In this document: positions 12,601 to 21,074 of the stretch, one piece after another
How positions within the stretch are numbered: position 1 is the stretch's first letter
How the letters are laid out: each line of letters opens with the position of its first letter
Assembly (NCBI GenBank): GCA_021738065.1
Contig: JAIPCT010000002.1
Location: 18,910-82,909, forward strand
DNA from: Burkholderiaceae bacterium
GTDB lineage: Bacteria; Pseudomonadota; Gammaproteobacteria; Burkholderiales; Rhodocyclaceae
Direction of reading: 5' to 3'
Length of the DNA stretch: 64,000 nucleotides
Notes under the pieces: model-generated
What the model saw: only the letters and a program-made list of their open reading frames with translations
Told to the model about the DNA's origin: nothing
The model's database searches: none
Position numbers and translations under genes: made by a program

Positions 12601-13419
12601 CTGCGCTTCTTCGATCCGGATATGCAGATCGTGGTTGAGAATCGGGTCAAGCTTGAAGGCGAGCTGAGAAAAGGGCTTGAAAGCGCCCAACTGATACTCC
12701 ACTATCAACCCCAGATCGACGGCATCGGTACGGTAACCGGTGCCGAAGCGCTGGTGCGCTGGCAGCACCCTCAACGCGGCCTGGTTTCCCCGGCTGAATT
12801 CATACCGCTCGCCGAGGAAACCGGATTGATTCTCCCTCTGGGCCGCTGGGTACTGACCACTGCCTGCGAGCAGCTGGTCGAATGGGCAGCTCAGCCTGAA
12901 CTGGCGAGGCTCACGCTGGCAGTCAATGTCAGCGCGCGTCAATTCCGCCAAGCGGACTTTGTGGCGCAGGTGTCGGCCATTCTGAATGACTCCGGCGCCA
13001 ACCCGAGAAAACTCAAGCTGGAACTCACGGAAAGCCTGCTGCTGGAAAACGTGGAAAACACCATCGCCACGATGAATGCGCTGAAAGCGATCGGCGTCAG
13101 TTTCTCGCTGGACGACTTTGGCACCGGGTACTCGTCGCTGTCCTACCTGAAGCGCCTGCCGCTCGACCAGCTGAAAATCGATCAATCCTTCATCCGCGAC
13201 GTGCTGACCGACCCCAACGACGCCGCCATCGCCCGCACCATTGTCGCCTTGGCCCAAAGCCTGGCGCTTTCGGTGATTGCCGAGGGCGTTGAAACCGAGG
13301 CGCAGCGGGAGTTTCTCGCCAATTCCGGCTGCCATGACTGCCAGGGCTATTTGTTCAGTCGTCCGCTACCGGCGGAAGAATTCCGAAAGTTTGTCGCCCG
13401 CTCGAAACCGCCGGCGTGA
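9673..13419 (+). CDS. Periplasmic SBP_bac_3 sensor - multi-PAS - GGDEF - EAL protein (c-di-GMP turnover)
   Basis: ORF 9559..13419; likely start MGAQLSSRSRPWLGRAICLFLLLAAP; SBP-like LTVVTDDNYPPYVFRD, several PAS segments, GGDEF (ARLGGDEFVVVL), EAL (TGAEALVRWQHP, LDDFGTGYSSLSYLKRLPLDQLKID). Start site uncertain. Confidence 0.93.
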   Translation: MGAQLSSRSRPWLGRAICLFLLLAAPAASCADSAPADQPAAVKNSLTVVTDDNYPPYVFRDSSGVLHGYLIDLWQLWETKTGVGVDLVATDWKIVQQRMASGQAKVIDTIFRTAERERTLDFTSPYAQIHVSIYSHTGIGGITDAATLQGFSVGVKAGDACIDALGKSGIETVREYPSYEALIQAAIGGQVKVFCLDEPPANYLLYRNQAEGDFNQAFRLYTGEFHRAVQKGDTETMALLNRGFSAITTAEQQALKEKWFGTSLARSPYARYLGYALLATVLAGFLLALWGITLRRKVRQRTAELAAEHARLRVLLETIPDLVWLKDLDGVYLLCNPMVERVYGLKEEHIVGKTDYDLVDKQQADRYREHDRKALASIKPVSHEVWIRFADNGQRVLVETTKTPLRDAQGKPVGVLGIARDITQRAQAEQAVRESESLLRSFYELGLVGLAITSPDKGWIRVNDYLCKLLEYSEQQLHQMSWAQLTYPADLPADEAQFKRLLANEIDGYAMDKRFITRSGKIVPIRLVVRCTRKSDGSVNYVTAMVEDVTERKQAEAALRSSEERYRIAFRTSRDAININRVADGCYLDVNEGFERITGWSREEAINHSSLKLSIWADPADRQRMIDAIKRDGFCENQQFRFRRKDGSELVGLMSVHRLPIDGTECILSVTRDITDRIRIEDELRQKERYQRALLDNFPFAVWLKDTKSRFLSVNKTFGRLFGGHSPDELTGKTDFDIVPWNIAERHQIEDRAVQVSRQNTSVEEVIKTADGAQWFETYKAPVIDESGELLGTVGFSRDISARKSAEEEIRRLAFYDSLTLLPNRRLLLDRLQQALASSARSGKELAVLFIDLDNFKTLNDTLGHDIGDLLLQRVAERLGTSVREGDTVARLGGDEFVVVLEDLSDSVYEAATQAELVGEKILASLNQPYELNGHRCLSSPSIGIALLTEEQTTIDDLMKRADVAMYQAKDAGRNTLRFFDPDMQIVVENRVKLEGELRKGLESAQLILHYQPQIDGIGTVTGAEALVRWQHPQRGLVSPAEFIPLAEETGLILPLGRWVLTTACEQLVEWAAQPELARLTLAVNVSARQFRQADFVAQVSAILNDSGANPRKLKLELTESLLLENVENTIATMNALKAIGVSFSLDDFGTGYSSLSYLKRLPLDQLKIDQSFIRDVLTDPNDAAIARTIVALAQSLALSVIAEGVETEAQREFLANSGCHDCQGYLFSRPLPAEEFRKFVARSKPPA

Positions 13420-13420
13420 A

Positions 13421-15322
13421 TCAGCGCAGGGCGCGGGTGATGAACTGACGCGCGACCGTGGTACGCGGCACGCGGCCGGAAAACCAGCTGCGCACGTCTT
13501 CCTCCAGACCCAATCCGTGCATGTAGTTGTAGAGCGCCTTGTTCAGGGCGGTGCCAAGGGCAGCATGGTCGACGCCGCTCGGATCGATGAAGCCGACGTC
13601 GTTCCTGGCAAAGGAGACTGCCGGCAGTGGTTTCAGTTTCACGCCGAAATGCGCTGGATCGCGCCCGACCGGCGAATGCACCGTGCAGGCAAAGCGATGG
13701 AAGAAGCCGGACTGGATGCAACCGGCGGCAAACAGTTGCCGCACATATTCGAGCGCGTCGACCGTGTCCTGCAGCGTCTGCGTCGGGAAGCCATACATCA
13801 GATAGGCATGCACCAGAATGCCGGCATCGGTGAAGGCGCGGGTCACGCGCGCCACCTGCTCGACCGAGACGCCCTTTTGCATCAGCTTGAGCAAGCGATC
13901 GGAGGCGACTTCCAGCCCGCCGGAAACGGCGATGCAGCCGCTGTCGGCAAGCTCTGCGCAGAGTTGCGGCGTGAAGGATTTCTCGAAACGGATATTGCCC
14001 CACCACGAAATCGCCCGCTGGCGCTTGTGCAACTCTTCGGCCAGCGCCTTCAGCGACTTCGGCGGCGCGGCTTCGTCGACAAAATGAAAACCGGTCTGCC
14101 CGGTTTCCGCGATGATGCTTTCGATGCGATCGACCAGCGTCACCGCAGCGACGGTGTCGTAACGCGAGATGTAGTCGAGCGAGACGTCGCAAAAACTGCA
14201 CTTCTTCCAGTAACAGCCGTGCGCCACGGTCAGCTTGTTCCAGCGCCCGTCGGACCACAGGCGGTGCATGGGATTGAGCATGTCGAGCACGGACAGATAG
14301 CGGTCCAGCGGCAGTCCGTCCCAGGTCGGCGTGCCGACATCGGCGAAGGCGATGTCGGCTTCGCCGGCATCGATGTAGCGCACCGCAACGGGTTGCGCGG
14401 TTCGCACATAGGTGCGTACCAGCCTGTCCTGCGCGCGTTTGCCGTCCAGATGTTCGAGCAAGGCCAGCAGCGGCCGTTCGCCATCGTCCAGGGTGAGGTA
14501 ATCGAAATAGTCGAACACCCGCGGCTCGGTGAGCTCGCGCAATTCGGTATTGACGAAGCCGCCGCCGAGGACGGTAACAATCGCCGGATCGTGCAACTTG
14601 ATCGCCTGCGCGATGCGAAACGCGCCATACACGTTGCCGGGAAACGGTGCCGAGACCAGCACCAGACCGGGTCTGTGACGCTCCAACGCAGCAATCGTCA
14701 ACTCGCGCAAGCTGCTATCGACGAGATTGAGCGGCGCCGCCAGCGCCTCGGCCAGCGGTTCGAAACTGGCCTGGCTTTGCGCCAGCGATTCGGCGTAGCG
14801 AACGAACTCGAAACGCGAATCGACCGCCTCGCGCAACACGTCGGCAACGTCGTTGAGGTAGAGCGTGGCGAAGTGCCGCGCGCGATCCTGCACGCCCAAA
14901 GCGCCGAATGCCCAGGCCAGCGGATCGCCGCCATCCGGATCGACATAGGCGGCCAGCGGTTCGAAACGCGAGCCTTCGGGCAGAAAGTTGCGCCCGCCGA
15001 TGCGATGGCCGATCGAGGGATCGCGCCCTTGCAGAAACGCCACTGCGGAATCTATCGTGGCGAGATAACGGTCGAATTCCCGATCAAAAGCCTGCACCCT
15101 CGGGCTGCGCTGTTTCTGTGGCAGGGCTTTGATGCACTCGCGAATCGCCCGCAATCCGTCACGCGAGAACAGGCGCAGAACCAGCGCCAGCGCCAGATCC
15201 TCCTGTGCGGCGTCAAACCCGCGCGAGCGCAGGAAACCCGTCAGGTAAGCGGTCGACGGATAGGGCGTATTGAGTTGCGTCATCGGCGGGATGACGGACA
15301 GGATGCGTCTGGGATTCATCAT
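13421..15322 (-). CDS. B12-binding-domain radical SAM protein
   Basis: ORF to 15397; likely start MMNPRRILSVIPPMTQLNTPYPS; Cys motif HGCYWKKCSFCDVSLDY and radical SAM barrel sequence. Confidence 0.88.
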   Translation of the reverse strand: MMNPRRILSVIPPMTQLNTPYPSTAYLTGFLRSRGFDAAQEDLALALVLRLFSRDGLRAIRECIKALPQKQRSPRVQAFDREFDRYLATIDSAVAFLQGRDPSIGHRIGGRNFLPEGSRFEPLAAYVDPDGGDPLAWAFGALGVQDRARHFATLYLNDVADVLREAVDSRFEFVRYAESLAQSQASFEPLAEALAAPLNLVDSSLRELTIAALERHRPGLVLVSAPFPGNVYGAFRIAQAIKLHDPAIVTVLGGGFVNTELRELTEPRVFDYFDYLTLDDGERPLLALLEHLDGKRAQDRLVRTYVRTAQPVAVRYIDAGEADIAFADVGTPTWDGLPLDRYLSVLDMLNPMHRLWSDGRWNKLTVAHGCYWKKCSFCDVSLDYISRYDTVAAVTLVDRIESIIAETGQTGFHFVDEAAPPKSLKALAEELHKRQRAISWWGNIRFEKSFTPQLCAELADSGCIAVSGGLEVASDRLLKLMQKGVSVEQVARVTRAFTDAGILVHAYLMYGFPTQTLQDTVDALEYVRQLFAAGCIQSGFFHRFACTVHSPVGRDPAHFGVKLKPLPAVSFARNDVGFIDPSGVDHAALGTALNKALYNYMHGLGLEEDVRSWFSGRVPRTTVARQFITRALR

Positions 15323-15326
15323 TGCC

Positions 15327-16007
15327 TCATGCCACCTCAAGCAATTCCGGCCCCTCATTTCTGGCATTGCTGACACGACTGCTGACCGGGTAGGCACGCA
15401 TTGCGTCGTCCGCTGCCGGTACCAGCCACGCTCTCAGCGCTTCGCTGTCGCGCATTGCCGGATCCAGCCAGGCATCGAAATGCTGCCGTGGCAGCAACAC
15501 CGGCATACGCTCATGAATCGGCGCCATCACTGCATTGGGCGTCGTGGTGATGACGCAGGCTGTGACAACGTCCTGCCCCTCGGGAGACGTCCACACTGCG
15601 AGGAGGCCGGCAAACGCGAAGAAGTCTTCATCGTTGGCAGGGCGGACGAACCAGGGCTGTTTGCGCGCTTTGCCTTCCGCGCTGACCGCTTGCCATTCGT
15701 AGAAGCCGTTGGCGGGAATCAGGCAGCGGTGACGCTCGAAACTAGCCTTGAAGGAGGGTTTTTCGGCAACCGTTTCGGCCCGCGCGTTGTTCAGCTTCTG
15801 GCTGATGGCGGCGTTCTTCGCCCAGCGCGGAATCAGCCCCCACTTAACCATCTGGCCGACGCGACCGATCCCGGTCCGATCACGCACGACCAGAATCGCG
15901 CTTTGCGGCGCAATGTTGTAGCGCGCCTCCCAGTCGGCACACGTCTGCAGATCGAAGTATTCCGTGAGTCGTGAAAGGGGGCCGTAGAGAGCGTAGCGTC
16001 CGCACAT
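15327..16007 (-). CDS. SOS response-associated peptidase (SRAP/YedK/HMCES family)
   Basis: Internal start MCGRYALYGPLSRL (catalytic Cys2), ...NNARAETVAEKPSFKASFERHRCLIPANGFYEW..., ...PIHERMPVLL. Confidence 0.95.
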   Translation of the reverse strand: MCGRYALYGPLSRLTEYFDLQTCADWEARYNIAPQSAILVVRDRTGIGRVGQMVKWGLIPRWAKNAAISQKLNNARAETVAEKPSFKASFERHRCLIPANGFYEWQAVSAEGKARKQPWFVRPANDEDFFAFAGLLAVWTSPEGQDVVTACVITTTPNAVMAPIHERMPVLLPRQHFDAWLDPAMRDSEALRAWLVPAADDAMRAYPVSSRVSNARNEGPELLEVA

Positions 16008-16091
16008 GAGCGATGAATTCCGATTGAAGACGGAAGGGTAACCGATTCGCTGCGGCATCACCCTTCCCTCGGCTGCGTGGCGTAATCCCAG

Positions 16092-16118
16092 AAAGTCGGC
16101 GATGGTGGCACGGCTCCA
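16092..16118 (+). repeat. Dispersed motif copy h (intergenic)
   Basis: AAAGTCGGCGATGGTGGCACGGCTCCA. Confidence 0.8.
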
Positions 16119-16145
16119 ATTGCCGCGGCGGTGGCGCAATCGCGA

Positions 16146-16172
16146 AAAGTCGGCGATGGCGATACGGCGATC
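16146..16172 (+). repeat. Dispersed motif copy i (intergenic)
   Basis: AAAGTCGGCGATGGCGATACGGCGATC. Confidence 0.85.
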
Positions 16173-16428
16173 CCATGTCCCAGCGCCTGAACGACGGCGC
16201 CATCATGACCTCAAATCGCACATCAACGGCAACGCAGCCCTGGCCGCCAAAGCCTCCCGACGCGTCAGCCGCGCCTTGTGGAGTCAAGACGCTCAGGATT
16301 GGCCTTCGACATATCGCCGGGCCGACTTGTACAATCGGCGACAAACAGGGACTCCGCTCACAACATGCTCGCCGGATCGAACATCGGCGGCGGCAGGTCA
16401 CAACACTCTGAATCCGGTATCAGCAACG

Positions 16429-16866
16429 ATGACCAACGACTACATTTTTTTTGACAGCGGGCTGTGCGATCGCTTCCTGCGCTTCGTGATCGAACAAGGT
16501 ATCCCGGGCGAGACGAGGGCGGACAACATGGACGGCTTCGTCGTCACCGTTCCCGGCAATCTGGCGGACGAGCTCGAGGAGGTCCTTGAACAAGAGTACG
16601 AGACGCTGATGGATGAGCAGCGCGATCTGGTGGACGCAGCGGAAAGCGCAACCACCCACAGCCTGATGGCCGTGGGCGCTCAATTGCCGGACGGGCGGGA
16701 AATCTCGGTACGCATTCCCGCCGCCTATGCGCGGCGGCTTTACGCGCAATTCAGCCTGGAAGAGATCCGCGAACTGGTATCCGCCATTGCCGCCGACGCG
16801 ATCAATCCTTCTGACGGACCGCTTTGCCGGAAATCCTTGTTATCCGGCGACAAGCAGAGGCTTTAA
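16429..16866 (+). CDS. Conserved hypothetical protein (145 aa)
   Basis: MTNDYIFFDSGLCDRFLRFVIEQGIPGETRADNMDGFVVTVPGNLADELEEVLEQEYETLMDEQ...; in-frame within ORF 16102..16866. Confidence 0.7.
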   Translation: MTNDYIFFDSGLCDRFLRFVIEQGIPGETRADNMDGFVVTVPGNLADELEEVLEQEYETLMDEQRDLVDAAESATTHSLMAVGAQLPDGREISVRIPAAYARRLYAQFSLEEIRELVSAIAADAINPSDGPLCRKSLLSGDKQRL

Positions 16867-16875
16867 TTTTCTCCA

Positions 16876-17188
16876 CCGCCTCACTCCACCGTGACGCTCT
16901 TCGCCAGGTTGCGCGGTTTGTAGCTGCGGCCGCGCGCCGATGCGGCGGGCTCGCTTAACCGGCTGCGCCGCTTAGCCTTCGCTGCAAACCGCGGATCGCT
17001 GCTCTTCAACCGCCTCACTCAACCGTGACGCTTTTCGCCAAGTTGCGCGGTTTGTAGCTGCGGCCGCGCGCCGATGCGGCGGGCTCGCTTAACCGGCTGC
17101 GCCGGTTAGCCTTCGCTGCAAACCGCGGATCGCTGCTCTTCAACCGCCTCACTCAACCGTGACGCTTTTCGCCAAGTTGCGCGGTTTG
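16876..17188. repeat. 134-bp tandem repeat containing triplicated glmS 3' end
   Basis: CCGCCTCACTC(A/C)ACCGTGACGCT(T/C)TTCGCCA(A/G)GTTGCGCGGTTTG begins at 16876, 17010 and 17144 (period 134); the 89-bp spacer units differ at one base. Confidence 0.97.
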
Positions 17189-18978
17189 TCCACGTCCGTG
17201 CCTTTGACCAGGGCGGCGTGGTAGGACAGCAGTTGCAGCGGCACAACGTGCAGTACGGGTGAGAGCAGGCCGTAGTGCTCGGGCAGGCGCAGTACGTGCA
17301 CGCCGGCATCTTCGTCAACTGCCGAATCCGCATCCGCGAAGACATAGAGCTCGCCGCCGCGAGCAGAAACTTCTTTCAGGTTGGACTTGAGCTTTTCCAG
17401 CAGGGCATCGTTGGGAGCTATGCTGATCACCGGCATGTCCTTGTCCACGAGCGCCAGCGGACCATGCTTGAGCTCGCCTGCCGGATAACCCTCGGCATGA
17501 ATGTAGGAAATTTCCTTGAGCTTCAGCGCGCCTTCCAGCGCGATCGGGTAGTGGTGCCCGCGACCGAGAAACAGCGCGTGGTGCTTGTCGGCAAAGCGCG
17601 CAGCCCAGATCTTTATTTCCGGTTCCAGAGCCAGCACTTTCTGCACGGCCACCGGCAAATGGCGCAGGGCCGTCAAGTGCCCGGCTTCCTGTTCTGCGGT
17701 CAACCGCCCGCCCTGCTTGGCCAGCGTCACCGCCAGCAGGAACAGCGCAGCCAGCTGTGTGGTAAACGCCTTGGTCGAGGCAACGCCGATCTCGGGTCCG
17801 GCACGGGTCAGAAAGCGCAGCGCGCATTCGCGCACAATGGCCGACTCGGGCACGTTGCAGATTGCCAGGGTGCGCGCCATGCCTTGGGCCTTGGCGTGCT
17901 TCACCGAGGCCAGCGTATCCGCCGTTTCGCCGGATTGTGAAATCGCCACCACCAGTTGCTGCGTGTTGGGCACCGAGATGCGGTAGCGGTACTCGCTGGC
18001 GATCTCGACGCTGCAGGGCACCCCTGCGATCCGTTCGATCCAGTAGCGCGCCACGAGGCCTGCATGATAGCTGGTGCCGCAGGCAAGAATCAGCACCGAG
18101 CTCACGCCTTGCATCATTTCCGGTGCGGCCACGCCGAACAGATTGGGGCTCAAGGTCTGCGCGCCGCCGATCATTTCCAGCGTTGCCGCCAATGCCTGCG
18201 GTTGCTCGAAAATCTCTTTTTGCATGTAATGCCGGTAATCGCCCAACGCCACTTCGTCGGCCGAGAGCGTGCTTTCATGCACCGGCCTGTCTCCCGGTAT
18301 GTCCATCGCCGTACCGCCAGCGCCGACTATTCGCACTGCGTCGCGCTTGAGCTCGGCAACATCGCCGTCTTCCAGGTAGATGATGCGGCGCGTGACCTGC
18401 AGCAGGGCGGATGCATCGGACGCCGCATAGTTGCCATCCTCGCCCAGGCCAAGCAACAGCGGAGCGCCATTGCGGGCGACCACGATGCGATCGTCCTCCT
18501 CCTGCAAGATGGCAAGGGCGTAGGCGCCTACCAGCTGAGCCGTGACTCGGCACACGGCATCGAAAAGATCCGGCGCCGACTTCAGCTCATGTTGAATCAG
18601 GTGGGCGACAACCTCGGTATCGGTGTCGGAGGTGAACTCATAGCCGCCTGCGATCAGTTGCTGCTTGAGCTCGACGTAGTTCTCGATGATGCCGTTGTGC
18701 ACCACCGCCAGCCCGGCCGAGACATGCGGATGCGCATTGCGCTCGCAGGGCGCGCCATGAGTCGCCCAGCGGGTGTGGGCGATGCCGTGATGCGCCGTCT
18801 TGTCTTGTGCCTGAGTAGCCAGTTCGGCGACACGGCCGACGCTGCGCAATCGCGTCAGCGCCGGATCGAGTATCGCCAGACCGGCGGAGTCGTAGCCGCG
18901 ATACTCGAGCTTCAGCAAGCCTTCGATCAGCACGGGAACGATGTTGCGTGCAGCAACGGCTGCGACAATGCCGCACAT
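17149..18978 (-). CDS. glmS: Glutamine--fructose-6-phosphate aminotransferase
   Basis: 609 aa; [34 protein letters not shown]-terminus; SIS domains; ends [12 protein letters not shown]. Confidence 0.97.
   Translation of the reverse strand: MCGIVAAVAARNIVPVLIEGLLKLEYRGYDSAGLAILDPALTRLRSVGRVAELATQAQDKTAHHGIAHTRWATHGAPCERNAHPHVSAGLAVVHNGIIENYVELKQQLIAGGYEFTSDTDTEVVAHLIQHELKSAPDLFDAVCRVTAQLVGAYALAILQEEDDRIVVARNGAPLLLGLGEDGNYAASDASALLQVTRRIIYLEDGDVAELKRDAVRIVGAGGTAMDIPGDRPVHESTLSADEVALGDYRHYMQKEIFEQPQALAATLEMIGGAQTLSPNLFGVAAPEMMQGVSSVLILACGTSYHAGLVARYWIERIAGVPCSVEIASEYRYRISVPNTQQLVVAISQSGETADTLASVKHAKAQGMARTLAICNVPESAIVRECALRFLTRAGPEIGVASTKAFTTQLAALFLLAVTLAKQGGRLTAEQEAGHLTALRHLPVAVQKVLALEPEIKIWAARFADKHHALFLGRGHHYPIALEGALKLKEISYIHAEGYPAGELKHGPLALVDKDMPVISIAPNDALLEKLKSNLKEVSARGGELYVFADADSAVDEDAGVHVLRLPEHYGLLSPVLHVVPLQLLSYHAALVKGTDVDKPRNLAKSVTVE
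18303..18330 (-). repeat. Dispersed motif copy b (in glmS)
   Basis: Minus strand ATAGTCGGCGCTGGCGGTACGGCGATGG. Confidence 0.8.
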
Positions 18979-18981
18979 GAT

Positions 18982-20382
18982 TCAGTCCTTTTTCTTCGGG
19001 CCGGTATTTTTCACCGGGCGCTTCCAGCCCGGAACCGACATCTGTCTGGCGCGCGAAACCGTCAGCTGGTCCGCTGGCGCGTCCTTGGTCAGGGTCGTGC
19101 CCGCACCCAGGGTTGCACCGCGACCGACGGTGACAGGCGCCACCAGTTGCGTGTCGGAACCGATGAATACGTCGTCCTCGATCACGGTGCGAAACTTGTT
19201 GGCACCGTCATAGTTGCAGGTGATGGTGCCGGCGCCGACGTTCACGCGACTGCCGATCGTGGCATCGCCGACATAGGCCAGATGATTGGCCTTTGAATGG
19301 TCGGCGATGGTCGAATTTTTCACTTCGACAAAATTGCCGATATGGACATCGCGACCCAGGGTCGTGCCGGGGCGCAGACGGGCGAAGGGTCCGACGATGC
19401 TGTCCGGCCCCACCACGGCGTCCTCGATGTGACAGAAGGGCGCGATTCGAGCGCCGGCGCCGATGCGGCAGTTTTTCAGCACGCAGTTGGCGCCGACGGT
19501 GGCGCCGTCGGCGAGTTCGACACGGCCCTCGAACAGGCAGTTGATGTCGATGCCGACATCGCGACCGCAATTCAGTTCACCGCGCACGTCGATGCGCGCC
19601 GGATCGCTCAGCGTTACGCCGGATTCCATCAAGCGCTCGGCGATGTTGCGCTGATGCACGCGTTCCAGCATGGCGAGCTGGACTTTGCTGTTGACGCCCT
19701 CGGTTTCCCAGACCGCATCCGGGTGGGCCGTGGCGACCTGCATGCCTTCGGCCACCGCCAGGGCGACGATATCGGTCAGGTAGTACTCGCCCTGCGCATT
19801 GCGGTTGCCCAGCGTCGGCAACCAGCGCTGCAGCGCGGCGGTGGGGGCGACCAGTATGCCGGTGTTGATTTCACGAATGGCCCGTTCGGCGTCATCTGCA
19901 TCTTTTTCCTCGACGATGCGCGTGACGCGGCCCTCGACCCGGACGATGCGGCCATAGCCCTGCGGTTTGTCGACATGCGCGGTGAGCAGGGCCAGTGAGC
20001 CGCCGGCTGCCGTCTCGATCAAGCGCTGCAGGGTCGAGGCGCGAATCAGCGGCACGTCGCCGTAGAGGACCAGGGTTGAAGACTCAGTCGGCGCTGACAG
20101 GACGCCGCCCGGCAGCGCCTGCAAGACCGCGTGACCGGTGCCGAGTTGCGGCTCCTGCACTACCCAGGTGATGTCCGGCGCATCCAGCGCGGCGCGGACC
20201 TGCTCGCCGCCATGACCGTAGACCACACGAATGTGTTCCGCACCAATGGTGCGCGCTGTGTCGAGCACATGAGCGAGGAGCGCCTTTCCTGCCAGCGCAT
20301 GCAAAACCTTGGGCAGATCGGAATGCATGCGCTTGCCTTGTCCGGCGGCGAGTATGGTGACATTGAGCATCGGTGAGTTCAT
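18982..20382 (-). CDS. glmU: Bifunctional UDP-GlcNAc pyrophosphorylase / glucosamine-1-P acetyltransferase
   Basis: 466 aa; [23 protein letters not shown] and hexapeptide repeats with [17 protein letters not shown]. Confidence 0.97.
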   Translation of the reverse strand: MNSPMLNVTILAAGQGKRMHSDLPKVLHALAGKALLAHVLDTARTIGAEHIRVVYGHGGEQVRAALDAPDITWVVQEPQLGTGHAVLQALPGGVLSAPTESSTLVLYGDVPLIRASTLQRLIETAAGGSLALLTAHVDKPQGYGRIVRVEGRVTRIVEEKDADDAERAIREINTGILVAPTAALQRWLPTLGNRNAQGEYYLTDIVALAVAEGMQVATAHPDAVWETEGVNSKVQLAMLERVHQRNIAERLMESGVTLSDPARIDVRGELNCGRDVGIDINCLFEGRVELADGATVGANCVLKNCRIGAGARIAPFCHIEDAVVGPDSIVGPFARLRPGTTLGRDVHIGNFVEVKNSTIADHSKANHLAYVGDATIGSRVNVGAGTITCNYDGANKFRTVIEDDVFIGSDTQLVAPVTVGRGATLGAGTTLTKDAPADQLTVSRARQMSVPGWKRPVKNTGPKKKD

Positions 20383-20427
20383 GCGATGTTGATGACGACG
20401 CAGTTTAACAAGGCCTGCGGCCGGAAC

Positions 20428-21036
20428 TCAATTGAAGGTCCTGACAAAACCATGGATGCCGCGCAACAGCATCTCGATTGCCAGGGCGCTGAGTATCAGG
20501 CCCATGAGTTTTTCAATCGCGCTGAGCATGCGCTCGCCGAGAATGTCAATCAGTTTGCCCGCCGCCAGCAGCACGATGGTCGACACGGCCATCGCCGCGC
20601 TCAAGGCGCCGAACCATTCCAGCAAGCGCTGCGGCTCGCGCGAAACCAGCAGCATGACCATGGCCAGTGCCGACGGGCCGGCAATTGCCGGCACTGCCAG
20701 TGGCACGACGAAGGGTTCGCCTCCGCTGCTGTCGCCATAAACATTGCCGCCCGGCGGCGGAAAAATCATGCGTAGCGAAATCAGGAAAAGAACCACGCCA
20801 CCCGATATGCCAAGCGACGTATCCGACAACTGCATGAAACTCATCACGTGGCGCCCAAAAAACAGGAACAGCACCAGCACGGCGTAGGCAATCAGGCATT
20901 CGCGCAGCACGACTTTCCAGCGTCGGGCCACGGGCACGTTGCGCAGAACCGAAGCGACGATCGGCGTGTTGCCGAAAGGATCGAAGACCAGCAAAAGCAG
21001 CACCGCCGCTGAGAGAAAACTGCCACTGGTTTCCAT
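20428..21036 (-). CDS. MarC family integral membrane protein
   Basis: From METSGSFLSAAVLLLLVFDPFGNTPIVASVL; multi-TM MarC/UPF0056 pattern. Confidence 0.9.
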   Translation of the reverse strand: METSGSFLSAAVLLLLVFDPFGNTPIVASVLRNVPVARRWKVVLRECLIAYAVLVLFLFFGRHVMSFMQLSDTSLGISGGVVLFLISLRMIFPPPGGNVYGDSSGGEPFVVPLAVPAIAGPSALAMVMLLVSREPQRLLEWFGALSAAMAVSTIVLLAAGKLIDILGERMLSAIEKLMGLILSALAIEMLLRGIHGFVRTFN

Positions 21037-21074
21037 TGCGACTGTGCTCTCGGGGCGCGGTGCGTGGTTTGCGT

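Noticed and set aside
17089-17109. Integron attC site (GCTTAAC ... GTTAGCC flanking a short stem)
   Set aside because: GCTTAAC fits RYYYAAC but GTTAGCC does not fit GTTRRRY, the element is far too short for an attC, and no integrase or cassette ORFs are present.
16876-17188. Tn7 insertion at glmS
   Set aside because: No tns genes or recognisable Tn7 end repeats; the array duplicates coding sequence, which Tn7 insertion downstream of glmS does not do.
19225-19255. Additional motif copy in glmU (GTCGGCGCCGGCACCATCACC)
   Set aside because: [14 protein letters not shown] is a conserved GlmU family motif and the DNA lacks the AAAGTCGGCG...ACGGCGAT context. Similar partial hits in PilM (DVGASAM), gltB ([10 protein letters not shown]) and LysR (AGVGITRL) were rejected for the same reason.
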